Source of the DNA: Phoronis australis
Lineage: Eukaryota; Phoronida; Phoronidae
Length of the DNA: 64,000 nucleotides
Assembly (NCBI GenBank): GCA_002633005.1
Contig: NMRA01000035.1
Span: 1,119,184 to 1,183,183, forward strand
Direction of reading: 5' to 3'
How positions within the stretch are numbered: position 1 is the first letter of the stretch; each line of letters opens with the position of its first letter. The notes under the pieces were generated by a model, which had not been told where the DNA came from, searched no databases, and worked only from the letters and a program-made list of their open reading frames with translations. Both the position numbers and the translations under genes were made by a program. Below, in pieces: positions 48,701 through 61,856 of the stretch.

Positions 48701-51037
48701 TGCAGAATCTCAATAATCAAAGAAAACATCTCATTATATTTAGGCAAAAAAACAACAACACAGAATTGCCACTTCCCACCCCAAAAACACCACTTCCTTC
48801 CCAATGCTCAGCATCAGCCAAACATTAAATTCTGAGAAGCAAATTTCCTACAAATTCCACATATGGGGGCCAAAAGTGCTGTCAACCAACTAGATTTTGT
48901 GCAATTCTGGCTTGTTTGAGGGCTACCTAAAATCGCAGCCGATTTCTCAGTCGCTAATTGGCAATGGACTGATGCAACAGGTGGCCGCTATCTTGAAGAA
49001 GAGTGGAACCAACAGGCGGTTTTTTCTCATTTCCAACACGTTCATAAATACAAGCAAACCAGATTCACTGCGCCTTCATGCAACGCTTACTTCAAAACGA
49101 CTCCCAAGCCTGGCCTACTTTACAATTATATTTTGGCAGTGTTCAGTGCCACATAATATAGACCATAACGTCACACGGACATGGACGAGAGTGTGAGCCA
49201 ACGAAGCAAAGTAGCGAACCCTAAAATTCGAAAATGGCGCGCAGAGAATTACATTTAAATTAAGTAGGTGACGTGACACAACAACGACCACTAGACATAG
49301 ATTGTGTCTATTGCGCCGTGTTATGGAGATTTTCTTTTTGATTGAGTGACTCCCCAGTTCACTAGAAGAATGGCGGATTCTGATGTGATTTTAAATCGCA
49401 TTCTGGCACTTTAATTAAGGGGGTTCGACACAGTTTTAATTTATTATCGAAATTTTTTAGAAATTTCCATCTTGTGTTTTTTGGCCTTTGCATGACACTA
49501 TTTTGTGTACTGATTCTCTTACGCCGGCGTAAAAGTTTTTGTCTTGATTTTGAGTGTTTCAAATTGTAGCGCTTTAGGTTTTACACAAAAAGTCACACAG
49601 TTAATATTTTCCTGTTGTGTTTAATTTGATGTTCATCGTGTTTTCTATAAAAAACAGTGTCACATAAAAATGTGTTATTTAATTTGTGAAAAGCGCGCCG
49701 TTTTCACGATACAATTTACCCGGTGCAATTCACTTTATGGCGATTGTGTTATGTTGCTGGATGTTAAATTAACAATCTAAGAAATATCTTATTTTTTGAT
49801 GTTCGAAGTAAGTCACACCGTGTGTCAGTACTCGGGTTTATAATGTCATTGTGAATTTAATTTCGCACCAAAATAACAAAAGCTTAACACAATGCGCACA
49901 TTTTACAAATTAAATATTCTGTTATTTGATATGAAATATCAAAATATCATATTAAAAATATTTATAAGTTAATCAATGTCGTAAATAACGACATTGTCGA
50001 GCCTATAACAGTTTTGGGTCTGTCAAAAATCGCGAATGTGGTAAATGGTTATCAGAGGCACGGCTCTCGATGTAATGCAAACAGTCTCAGCAAATGTGTC
50101 ATCGCCATGCAAACGCAAATCAATTACCACAGACAAACTGTCTTCGTTTTTATCGTTGGCCAAATAGGAGAACGTTACTCACGTAAATCACGTGCGAAAA
50201 TTAATTGTTGTTAACGACACAAATTGATTCTTTACGGATTAAATTAATTATTAAGGAAGTAAAGTTTTTAATTAATTGTTTACGGTGTAATTTTTTGCGG
50301 CTCATATTAAAACTTGCGCCGCAAAAAGTCTAGTTTTAACGTCGTAAATTAATAATTAAAATTGCGTATGGAATTACAATTTACGCAATTGATAATTAAC
50401 TTACGATGTTAAAAGCCGACGCATACCTGAGTATGTGAATTTCTTTAATGGGTTGTATTACGTAATTTTAGCTTCTTGATATGTCAACTTACTCTTTTTT
50501 GGAAAATGGTCAATGGCGTTTTTTGGCTGAGTCGTAGTGGATCTCCTAAATCCGCCTCTGCATGCGGTCTGAGGCCGAGTTATAAAATGGACTCAATTTT
50601 CATTTTCAAATAATAATTAGAAGTTTATCAGACGCAGGATGGCGCTTCCCCCATGCTCGCTGCAACCTTTGGCAGTCGCGGAAGTTGCAAAGAGGGATGT
50701 GGCAATCCAACATTCTTGCAAAAGACGTGATTCGTGGTTGCCCAACAAAGCCACCAACAGATGGCGTCAACGTCCGCACAACTTGCCTTGATGTTCCATC
50801 AGGATGGGGCAATGTTCAAGATCTACGGCCACTTTAGGTGTCTCGCTCTGACACTTTTACCATCACCACGGTAATGAATTTCTTGTTGATTTGATGTACC
50901 AAAAACTATGACTTAATTTGTTGTTGCTAAAATGGTAGATCTAATATGCATGGGGATATTTGATATAGTAAAGTGAATAAAAAGGAATAAATTTTATTTA
51001 CAAACAACATGTAAAATTTAATTCCTTTGTTTTTCAG
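48701..51037. other. AT-rich non-coding stretch, perhaps 5' intron of the acidic-protein gene
   Basis: Long AT-rich runs with TTAATTAA-like and GCGCCGCAAA motifs. No recognised gene. It ends in acceptor CTTTGTTTTTCAG at 51037. Confidence 0.5.
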
Positions 51038-51050
51038 ACGACCAAACATC

Positions 51051-52625
51051 ATGCCAGCGGAAATAAACAGTAATTCGACAACTCTTCCAGAAGGTGATGG
51101 AAATCCAGTCCATAGCCATGGCCAGCACTTCTGGAACAGTATTGACCCAGTCAGCGACGCTATCACCAGCGGAGTGTACCAACCGACGGACTCAGAGGAC
51201 GAGACGTACGACCCAACGAAATCCGCCTACGACTGCCAGGATTCCTGCTTCACGTACGACGCGACATTGTTCCACCATAGAAGTTCCTTGTTTCCAATCT
51301 CACCGTATGTACCCAATGAAGGTGACGAGATGACTGCCTGGTGGGGCCCTCCAGTTGACTTTGACACCCACTCTTCCACGAGTGCGACATCATGCAGTTC
51401 TGATGACGACGAGAGTTCTTATGAGGAGAGCGACAGCGAGGGGTTTGCAGACGATGAAATGAGTGACAGCGACTTTGCAGACGACGGCTTTGTGAGTGAA
51501 AGAATCGCTTATGATGACGATAATTACGACTGTTTGCAGCAAACTGGTGGGATCTGTTCGACAGTTGATCAAGAGTGCTACCATCCTTGCGACGAGTGTG
51601 AGTCGGCTGTTGGAGATGATACAAGCAACGTCCCATTGATTGTCATTTCCACTGACAGTATCGATACATGCTCTGGAGGCGACGACTGTGTTATCACTGC
51701 AACACAACACGGAACTAGGGGCAAGGGGGGTGAACACGATGTAGACGTGGAGCCCAGCTACGGCCCACTCCTCTCAGCGGCCATGGATAGCACTGGCGAC
51801 GACTGCGTGATTTTAGGATTTGATCAGACTCGCCGAGGCACGAAAAGGGGGAGGTTTGAAAGAGACGATCATCCAGAAGTTGTGGACGAGATTGAGACGA
51901 TGGAGGGAAGATGCAGCAGCGCAGTTATCTTGGTATCATCAGACAGCAGCGGCGAACTGGCATGTAGCGACGAAGTTGATGACGACATTAGCACTAAATG
52001 GAGGATGACTGATAAAGGTGTCGGCAATGTAGACGTCGATGATGAAATTAGCTACAGTCCATTTCCCGGTCTATCCGTTGATAGCAGCGATGTTACGTCT
52101 GCTGGCGACGATGAAGAGGATGGTAGCGCTGACCAAGCTGGCCCTGGAAAGAGGAGGAGGGATTTAAGCGACAACGACGAAGACGAGACTAATGCAGCCA
52201 AGAGACCGCGCCACGATGACCAGACCTCTTCCCCAACTGAAAGCGTTCAGTCGAGGTCCACTCCACAGCTTGATTCAACACCGTCAGCAGACATCGATAT
52301 GGCAACCACGACGTCATTGGATGCGTCTTCGAGACAAGGCCAAACATCTCTCGTGAATCTTCCAGTATCGCCTCATCGCAACTCATCGGCGACAGGAGAC
52401 GTGGATGAGGTTTCACGGGTGAATTCGCCGCTGTTGCCTTCTTACGAGTCCATGTTTTCTTCCGACGAGTCTTCACCTTCTCGTCCGTCATCACCAGAAC
52501 CCAAGGCTTTTGCTCTTAGTGACATCACGCATATCATGAACAACGTCCCTACAAGCCGCCGTGATGAATTTGTGTGGAAGAAGCGATTCCCACAGCTACC
52601 GTACCCATACTGGCCTTATTTCTAG
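51051..52625 (+). CDS. Acidic disordered protein with SUMO-interaction-like motifs (524 aa, unknown function)
   Basis: The coding sequence follows a strong acceptor at 51037. The first ATG, MPAEINSNSTTLPEG, is 13 bases later. No orthologue is recognised. The protein is rich in D, E and S and is predicted to be disordered. Short hydrophobic motifs beside acidic or Ser residues look like SUMO-interaction motifs: PLIVISTDS, DDCVITAT, DDCVILGFD, AVILVSSDSS. A basic pair, KRRRDLSDNDEDETNAAKRP, suggests a bipartite nuclear signal. Two segments seem to be an internal duplication (EPSYGPLLSAAMDSTGDD and EISYSPFPGLSVDSSDV). The C-terminus is compact and aromatic (FVWKKRFPQLPYPYWPYF). Nuclear SUMO-related scaffolding is inference. 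The frame is unbroken for 1.57 kb and is very unlikely to be chance. Confidence 0.85.
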   Translation: MPAEINSNSTTLPEGDGNPVHSHGQHFWNSIDPVSDAITSGVYQPTDSEDETYDPTKSAYDCQDSCFTYDATLFHHRSSLFPISPYVPNEGDEMTAWWGPPVDFDTHSSTSATSCSSDDDESSYEESDSEGFADDEMSDSDFADDGFVSERIAYDDDNYDCLQQTGGICSTVDQECYHPCDECESAVGDDTSNVPLIVISTDSIDTCSGGDDCVITATQHGTRGKGGEHDVDVEPSYGPLLSAAMDSTGDDCVILGFDQTRRGTKRGRFERDDHPEVVDEIETMEGRCSSAVILVSSDSSGELACSDEVDDDISTKWRMTDKGVGNVDVDDEISYSPFPGLSVDSSDVTSAGDDEEDGSADQAGPGKRRRDLSDNDEDETNAAKRPRHDDQTSSPTESVQSRSTPQLDSTPSADIDMATTTSLDASSRQGQTSLVNLPVSPHRNSSATGDVDEVSRVNSPLLPSYESMFSSDESSPSRPSSPEPKAFALSDITHIMNNVPTSRRDEFVWKKRFPQLPYPYWPYF

Positions 52626-53190
52626 ACAGAATTGACAACAGGTGTAATTTTAACAATCTCGATGCAAGGTTTTAAAAAACCTGTCGGGCAGTACACGACG
52701 GAAATATTTTGCTCCGTGCAAACCAAAAATGCTAGACTGTAGTAAGTGATCCATGGTTTGCTCGATTTCTTTAACACGACTCAAAGTTCATAAAGCTACA
52801 CCACAGCATGAGTGCAATTTTCGGAACTGTGAGGATATGGGTCGGCATTGACGTCCTAAATTGTTACAAGTTGCTGAAACTGTTAAAAAACCAGAGTTGC
52901 GAAAATTTGAACCAAATTGTCATAAGATCCTAAACTATCAGAACTACACAACATGAGCCTGTGAACTATTTCAGCCGGCGTGATGGTTTCCAAACTTACG
53001 ACGGAGTGACATAATCGGACACAATCAGGCTACTCGAAGGAACAACACGGCTGCCTCACTCAGAAAAACGATTCACGCGTCCAATAAAATCAGTTCACCG
53101 ACTAACAAACTGCAGTGCCTGGACTCACAAACGTCACTTACGCTCACCAAGGGTAAAACACGATGCCGGACTTACAAAACACGGCTTAGG
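52626..53190. other. 3' flank of the acidic-protein gene; nothing recognised
   Basis: Probable 3' untranslated and intergenic sequence with no open frame of interest. Confidence 0.5.
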
Positions 53191-53336
53191 CATGGGCGGC
53201 GCACCATAGGGGGCTGGGGGAGGGGCTATATCTCCACCTTTTTCAGTGGTGCGCCGCCCATGGTCTATAGGCGGTGCACCACAGGGGGGCTGAGGGCTTT
53301 GGCCCCTCCACATTTTTCAGTGCTGCGCCGCCCATG
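53191..53336. repeat. Two adjacent small hairpin elements with GGGCGGCGCA ends
   Basis: 53191-53262 has perfect 16-bp arms, CATGGGCGGCGCACCA. 53271-53336 is a diverged second copy, GGCGGTGCACCA to TGCTGCGCCGCCCATG. Both interiors share GGGGGCTG and TTTTTCAGTG. They look like a MITE that has duplicated in tandem. Confidence 0.85.
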
Positions 53337-54699
53337 TTAGGGTTCCGAAAAGGCATACCTCACACGACCATAAACTCACACTCAGTTTTACAACAGGGTG
53401 CACCGAGTCCATGTTCATGGCACACAATTTTTCGAGCCTTAAATCGTTGTGGGATTATATTTCCAAACGCGAGGTTGAGTATCACATGAAGTACATTGTC
53501 TACACAGACCAAGACATAATTAAAATACGAAAACGACCCGTGACCTGACTTTAACATTTGAATTTGAGTGGCCATCTACGTTCACCTGTGAATTGCTACT
53601 GTTGAAACAATCGACATTTCGCCCCAGACATCATTTATTGAGGGGCTAACCTCCTGAACCCCCAACGAATCCGTTACTGTTTTATGCACCAGTTGTTACT
53701 GAAAGCGAGCAAAGCACCCCACAATTGTGTCTATTTGTAAATTTGCGACAATTTGGGCTGTATGTTACAGCCCCAATTTGTCTCACCCAAAAATGACAAT
53801 TTGGGCCGTTGCGAAAATTTGAGCTTGGATGATAAAATTTAAATTTTAAAACGCAGTGCGTCATTTGACGAAGATATAGTAGTGAGCGGTTGTAACTATA
53901 CGTTCGAAACGGCGCTGGGGGAGATAACTGGAAAAGTGATCATGAACTCTCGGTCAAATTAATGTAAAACACATTGTGAACTTAAACGCCCACTTTACCT
54001 TTGTATCGTGCGACATATCCTTTGTCAAGTTTTAGTTTTCATTCTTTGCCATGGGAAGAAATTGCACAGGTCATCAATGAAGACTTTTTGAGATTTGTTT
54101 CGTAAATGGTTTGTTTTTTCGCACCACTTAGCCGATTTGCTTCATTGGATCATCGTTCTGTTCGGTAATTTCTTCAGTCATCTTCAACTATGGCAGCGTT
54201 CTAAGAATAATAGCACGGACACTTGATAATCTCAATGTAGTCAGTGATGAGCACTTTTTCGGATCTTTGTTTTTTTGCTTGGTGGTGATGTTGAGTGTAC
54301 CACACACTCGTCCTCGTTCTGAGAGCGCTTTAACTCCTGAAGATGGTCGTGTGAAATTATCGAGCGAAACGGCGTGTCAATAGAAATAGGATAGAGGTTA
54401 CACTTTTGAAGATGACTTTTTAAGAAAAAATGTTTTCTGTAACACCACTTCAAGGTGCTTTTTAGAGGTGTTTTCGTCAGATTCAGAGATTTCATAAGTA
54501 TTTCTCGTTTTCTCAGAAAGGTTTTTAAAAAGCAACTTACAGTTAGAACAATTTGCTTTTAGTCTGAAGCTAATTCAAACAAAGTGATCCATTAAAGTTG
54601 TGTGGAGTTCGAGAAAACTGGCAAAATTTGTCTAACTTCACTTTTAGAGAGAACTCTTTAATATGTACTAGAGACTATCAAAAATAGTATTTTAGACGT
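53337..54699. other. No recognised gene
   Basis: Unique AT-rich sequence. Only short chance frames are seen. Confidence 0.5.
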
Positions 54700-55905
54700 T
54701 TATTTCATACTCGAGGCCGTCTGGGCGTCCAGCGTCCGCAGCTGTATCTCCTAAGCCCCTTGCAGGATATTGAAGAAATGTGGCAGATGGGTTTTATGAA
54801 GCTGGAGACAGATAACGACGAATTTCAGACGGATCGGACTACCGGTGTGCCCCCAAGTGGCAATTTTAATTTTTTACGTTAACCTCTTTATCTTCCGAGG
54901 TCCTCAACGGATTTGTGTGAAGTTTGGCACATAGGCACCTACTAGTGGGATGACGTTATCCTCCCATTTTCGGACGGATTCGAGGCATTTGGCGCTTCCT
55001 AGTGGCCATTTTTTCTGTTTTCGAGGCTGTCAGCCCCTCTATCAACCGAACCGCTCTAAGGATGGTTATGAAAATTGGCATGTATATTCCTACTATGAAG
55101 AGGAAGGCTGACGATGATTTTTCGTTGACTCCGGCCACTGTGACATCTCCTAGTGGCAGTTTTTTGCGCTCGTGGCAGTATCCCGTAAACACTCTGTAAG
55201 ATCTTCTCTAAATTTATCAAGTGTATTTATATGAATTTGACGACGGAGGACGACGACCTTCGGACGGATTTGTATATTGGTGTTCCCCCTACTGGCAATT
55301 TTTATTTTTTTGCGTTTACCTCTGTATCTACAAAGGTCATCAACGGATTTTCATAAAATTTGGAATATAGGCAACAATTGATAAGATGACCGGCGCTATC
55401 TTCCCGTTTTAGAAAGGATTCAACTTTTCTTCGCCACCTAGTGGCCATTTTAGGTGTTTTTGAATCTGTTTTTTGGCGTCCACAACTCTATCAACCAAAC
55501 TGTTCTAAGGATGGTTGTGGAAATTGGGATATCTGTTTTCAGTATGAAGAGGACGGTTGACCATGACTTTGGCTACTGTGGCGCCTCCTAGTGGCATTTT
55601 TTGTGCACGTAGCTGTATGTCTTAAACCCACTGCAGTATCTTTATTAAATTTAGCAAGTGTATTCATATGAAGTTGAGAACAGACGACGACGACTTTCAT
55701 ACGCATCGAACAAACGCTGTGCCCCCTAGTGGCAATTTCATTTTGTTATCAGTTTTTCTTTGTTTCTCTGTTTCTCTGTTCGTGAAAGATTTTTATGAAA
55801 ATTGGTAAATAGCTTTATATTAAAGTAACGATGGCATGTTCCCGTTTTCAGATGGATTTAACATATTTTGCGCCATCTAGTGGCCATTTGTATGATACAA
55901 ATAGA
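54700..55905. repeat. Higher-order tandem repeat: ~438-bp unit of three ~146-bp monomers
   Basis: The boundary motif CCTAGTGGC (AGTGGC or ACTGGC) recurs at 54855, 55001, 55152, 55291, 55440, 55590, 55728 and 55879. Monomer lengths cycle about 148, 151, 139. Every third monomer is most alike, for example CTCTATCAACC(G/A)AAC with CTAAGGATGGTTGTGGAAAT. Confidence 0.88.
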
Positions 55906-58900
55906 CATCGCTAGAAGCACACCATTTGCGATGCATTCGTGGGCGCATTTCAACGCTCCGCGTTGCTCTTATTGAGAGTTTTTGCTGCAAGTGAAAAATG
56001 TTATTTGCCAAAAACTTACTAAAAAGACACGGTCACATGACCCAATTAATGACAGACTGGCCATAAAAAATAAATTTCTGCATATTTTCTTCTTTCAGAA
56101 AATGTAGATACGTTTACTGAGTAAATGTCTGAATCGTTATGTTGATACCCAGACTAATCGAAGCCGTTCTGTCTTCAGTCATTTAACTAAATCAGTTGTG
56201 ATAAACCGGTGCATTTCCATTTTGGAAACGGTAATCATTTCCATTCAGTGCTACGGCGGATCAAAGAATGTCGGGGACTATACCAGTGGGGAATCATGAG
56301 TGTAAAAGTTTACATAACGACACCTTGACCATATTTAGAGACTTAAGCTAGAGGTACTTGGCTCTTGTTTTAACCGACCAACAATTCTCATCACAACCAG
56401 TTTCGGACAGACCAAAACGCAGTGTATTTTCTAAAGAATCTCCTAACTTCCTTTCAGTGTTTCAACTAAATTCATAAATTACCCATACAAAAGTAAACTT
56501 AAGTCGAAATTGAGCAATGAACCAATTATGGTCAAATTTCTCTAAATGTACATAATCGAACTGCTTTTGCAAGATCAGACGAGTTCTTCATGACTTAAAA
56601 GTTGAACTCAGTTTGTTAGTCATTTATCTAAAACTACGCGACTAACACCCGTCTAATAGTTCTATGGCGAGATGAGTCATTTAGACCTATAAGTGTTTAA
56701 AAACTAGTCCGAGACAGGATCACGAGATAACCGAGTTAGGTGTCCTGATTCTGAGAAAGCTAATATAACGATCAAGGAATGTTCTTTATCCACCACCGAA
56801 CAAAATCATGTCATCTCGAGAACAACTTAAAATACAGAAAATTATGTAAATCAGAATAAACATTGAAAGTCTCATAAAATCAGAATTTGTCACATGCCAA
56901 TTTTACCGGAAACCAATGAGGTATTCCGATAAAAAGTCGTTTTCATATCCTGAAAAATCCAGTGAAAACAATGAAACTGCGAGTGCCTATTGACTTTCAT
57001 CAGTGGCCAATGGATAATACTTTAAACGAGACGGTAGTGCAAAGGAATAAATGGTCAGATTGTAACTATCCTAATAGTGTGAAAAAAGATTCAAATTGTT
57101 ATAGAGTGGTTATACTTAAGAAGACATGGAACGCGAAAGCACTTCAAAAATATGTTTCCTGACGAAAGCACCATCTCGCAACGTCTAGTACAGAGTCATT
57201 CACTTTTCCCAGAAAAAAATCACAAAACTCACGGTTTATAAAATAAGCGCGAAGGAAAAACTCCAGTCACCACACACTTTCTAATCTCACTTCCTTTGTC
57301 TCCATAATTTATTGGTAGCTAGTCAATGTTTTGTCAAAAAAAAAACAAAAAAGAAACAAAATTGACTCTTACTGAGGGGGCCTCCACGTGGCAAGAGTTG
57401 GACAATGTTACATCGTTGTATGGACATTGACAGACACCCTCAATGGCTAGCTTCATTAAACTAACTCAACTACTATGTTTCGTGTAACACTCAGAAGGGC
57501 AAGGTTGATGATTATTTAGTGGACTAGTTTAACTTAATTACGTATATTGAACATTATTTTTTCACTTAAACGCGCAGAACTTGCAAAACCTTACTCGATG
57601 AAAAATATTACTAAACACAAAGCAAATATTTAACATTTTTTTGCAGAATCGAAAATGGGCCTTTGAAGGTGATAAGACATTACTGAACACAAACCATTGG
57701 TATTTTTAAATAACATTTTGCGCGCAATATCAAAAATGGACCTCTGAGAGTGTTTAACATATTTTGATAATTCAAAACACCGCAAATCCCGTAGGGGGAA
57801 GTGGGATGTCTTGTAGCGATCTGCACTATTTGAGTACTCTCTAGACACAAAATATGACCTGGGCTAAAAATTCATGAAACCAGCGATGATAAATGACCGA
57901 AACATCCAGGGTTCATTCTGAGATAGGGGATATCACTGAAATGTCTCATTTCTTGCACCAACGTGCGATAAATGCCTTGTGCTTGTTTGTCGCCATTTCA
58001 CAGGGTGAACCATATAATTTTTGTTTTATTCGTCGTCTTTTTTCTTGTGGTGGCAAACTGATCCTTTTCATCAAAAAGAGGAAGTAGCTGTAACCTTCTT
58101 GTTCAGTCATTTTAAAAAACTACTGTCGTCTGTCACTCACTGAATGCCTAGCGCATACCGTTCGTCACGTTTCGTTTTTACCTTTTTCGACGAAGGTGTG
58201 GCCGTCGTTCGTTTGTTCGTCTGCTTCGTCGTTAGTTACTTTTGAATCAACAATGGTTTAACGACCATTTACAGCCTGTTGATAGTATTCGTATTTTTAC
58301 TATATACACGTAGTCTCTATTGTCTACGTTTTTGTTATTGTACAAGGACTAAGAACGAGAATTTTTGAAAATGAACGATATTTGAAAATAAGATATCCTA
58401 AACATTGAAATGACATCTGGTTGACACTTTGCTAAAAACAAACAAAATTGACTCTTACTCAGGGGCCACACGAGACAACAGTTGGACAACTGCCTTACAT
58501 CGCAGGTAGGCACAAACAGACCCCTCAATTGGTTTACGGAAAGAATAATGTCACCAACCGAAAAAAATCTGGAAATGAAAATAAGCCACGAAAAGGAGCA
58601 TTTTGTCACGTGGAATGGCTCAACCGTTGCTTGCAGTTTAAAGACGAATGAGATGATAGTAGGAGCGTCATCAAAATACTCGTTATTGGAATATTTTTAA
58701 AAACACATTAAGGGGAATTTAAAGTTTTCATGACCGAAAAACAAATTTTTGGTTTGTACTATATAGGAATGGAAAACTTTCTGCAGCTATTAGCTTTAAC
58801 TAGAGCTATTATAGTACAATAAAATCCGTAGTATGTTTTGATCTTATTACAAATCAGTTCTCGCCGATGTGTGCTGGAGATTAGCCAAGTTCAAGGGCCG

Positions 58901-61847
58901 TGACTTTACCAGTTATGAGTAATTGTAACCTTAATAAGGTTTTCATACTACACAGAAATAAACACTCAAGTAAAACATTACGTTTGATATATGTTTACTC
59001 CAAAAAACTGCATAGTCCTTTATTTTAGGCGAAATTTCGCTTGGATTGGGCTTATTCTTGCAAATTTTAACCTATCTAAAGTTGAACGACCGCGAATATA
59101 TGCACAAAACGTACCGAGAGTGGCATAATTTCCCACGAGACATTATTCCAAAGGTCTAGGTCGATACGCGGAATGATGATCGAACCGACTATCGACGTCA
59201 AGTCGACATTGGCCTACCTTTTGAACTTTCCATGTCAGAGGGCAATGTTCAAGTAGCGCAGGAGGGGAATATAGGCTATAGTCCATTCGACTCTTGGAAG
59301 CCTAGAAAATCACTTCCGTGGCCACTTTTTGGGGGCAAGATAATTTTGGTGTTTTTAAGGCCATTAAGTACTATACATTAAGAATCTAAAACGTTCCCAA
59401 GGTTTGAGAAATTTGACCTAAAAAATCTGACTTTTTGCATAATTTGGCACAGGAAACCAATCTCCAAAAATCAACAACACAAGACAAAAACTGATAATTT
59501 GATTGGTACTTGTTCATTTGAAGTTACTGAACAAGAAAAGTGATATATATATTATGATATTAGGTGGAAAATTGATCAAAAAGAGAAAAAGAAATATTTT
59601 TGCAGCGCCTCCCGTTGGCCATAAAACATACTACGATATTCTGATCTGTCAAAAAACAAATACTGTTAAAGATTTGGATGGAACTTGATGAAGATTTGAT
59701 ATCACAACCTACATATGAACAATATACATGTCCAACACTTCTGCAACAAATTCACTGTCATCACTTTCATTAATTGTCACAATTAATTATCATTATCCCC
59801 ATTGCTGTTCACGGTCAACTGTCACAGGGAACAATACACCCAACAGTCCCCACAGTCACCCGCATGATTAAATGTTGTCAGTATTTTCCATTAGGTTGAA
59901 ATTTTAAAGTTCTTTAACAACATAGCATACATTTATTATGTTTCTTCATCCACTCCATCATAACATTATTGTCATCAAAAGTTGTTTTTTGACTGAGACA
60001 CCGTCTTTACAAAGACTGGACAGGCGCACAACTTAAAACCTGGCATGCCTGACTTCAAACAAGAGCACATTTTTTTACTACAACCACTTCTTTTACACTT
60101 GCCATTAACATTTTCATGACATTTTCTGGGGCTAAAGGCAGAGTCATCCAGTGGAGCTTCAGACTAACCTGCTCCAAAAGCCACCCATTATCAACTGGAG
60201 ATGGTGCACTGACATGCTGTTGCAAGGCTCATTTGTGAATGGAACACTAGTAGTTTGCTCTTTTAGAATGAAGCAGCAAACAATCATGATGAGGAGGCAG
60301 ATCACAGATTTCAACCTCAATATGTGGTAGCGTGCTTTGTTAACTGTTGATGACTTGCCGCACACTTGCATACAAATGGTTCAATGTCTTCCATGAGTTA
60401 ATCAGGAAACACAAATTTTGAGCCCAACTTTAACGGCAAAGACAAAGACAAAGTTAAAAAAAATCTCTGCAAGCCTGCATCCTACCCAGTTTAAAAAAGT
60501 TTTGACAACCTGAATACTGTTTCATCTAAACACCTTGCTACAGTAATCCTATTTACCGGTAACTGAAATAGATAACCAAAATGCTCTTCACTTTAGCACA
60601 CAGTATGGACAACAACTGAAATTTCATTTTGTCTAAGTGCTCATCAAAAATAAGCATTAAGAGAAATGAGCATCATTACTAGCATTGATTGCACTGTGCA
60701 GCTGCCTTAAAACAATTTAAAACATAAACATTTTTATCATCCTTTATACAGTAGTTCACCCATTGAAAATAGAGGAATGGGGTCATTTTATGTAAAAGGG
60801 TCTTAAAATAGGCTTAGAAATTCATAAAAAGCAGTGCTGATCACTCACATGTAGATAAAAACTACTGCCAGTACATTTGAGGTTGAGACGACTATTACTA
60901 CAAATTTATGAAGCAAAATAATTTTTGTAGTGTGACCTAAACTAAAGATTATTTACCATAAATGACACCTTTCAAATTAAGAATAGGTAGGCCTAATTAC
61001 ATTTGAATGTTTGGAACTGGGATAGGTTTTCAACTTTTCTTTTGTTTGTGAAGTTCCCCTGTGATAAAATTTGGTTTGAGGCAAACGGTTCATTGTGGTG
61101 GCAAGACATATACGGTATATTTCTTTGAGCACTGTTAAATGTACATGTAACTGACAGAAACAATCTCCTTAATTTTCTCGTGGGCTCAACATTATTTCCA
61201 TCATCAGCTTGGTCTCTTTTTCTTTTTTAAGAGCTCTTTCAATTTTTGTTACATCCGTTAAGTGTCTGTAACACAGCTTGTGATAGAAGCATGCGCGCAC
61301 CAAGCCTAAAAATTGGTGCCATTTTTACGTATTTGAAGTATTTTATGACAATTGGGTATAGTTTGAAACCATGTTCACTGAGTTGGCCTGACGGGGTAGC
61401 CATTTTATGAGCTCGGCTGCTGCAGGTGATAACGGTAGTTGATATTGTGCAATAGAGGTTGAAAGGGTTTGTTTTAGTAAGGACACCTCACTATCGATAC
61501 TGATTGTGTGGTAGGAATCTCATCGGTGTTCGTTGGCAATGAAACACGCCAAGTAGGGTTTAGCGACTGCTAAGAGAGTTCGATTCCGTCTTGAGATTGG
61601 TCTAAAGAAAAAACACTTTCTCGCCGATTGTGTCGCTTTAAACGGATATAAAATGTTACTAGTTCATAGAAAATAACCCGTCTTCACTGAATCTACTTTC
61701 TGACACAACGTAAAGTGTTTGCTAACTGGCAAAGGCTTTTGACTCTCAAAGGATACACAGGTGTGAGACACAATTTGTGAAGTTATTAAAACATAGATTA
61801 GTGTTCGCTAAGAATTATTTGGCCAATGGTCGGTTTGTATCCAATAC
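55906..61847. other. About 6 kb without a recognised gene; dispersed repeat pair at 57345 and 58432
   Basis: A block with ACAAAATTGACTCTTACT, AGTTGGACAA and CAGAC(A)CCCTCAAT occurs at 57345-57450 and again, diverged, at 58432-58535. I see no exons with domain similarity in the rest of the stretch. Confidence 0.5.
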
Positions 61848-61856
61848 TAGTTTGCT

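Noticed and set aside
50606-50812. Frame that might belong to a transposase
   Set aside because: I could not identify any transposase motif on either strand.
51250-51737. Minus-strand frames inside the acidic-protein gene
   Set aside because: They are shadows of the plus-strand coding sequence, produced by its codon bias.
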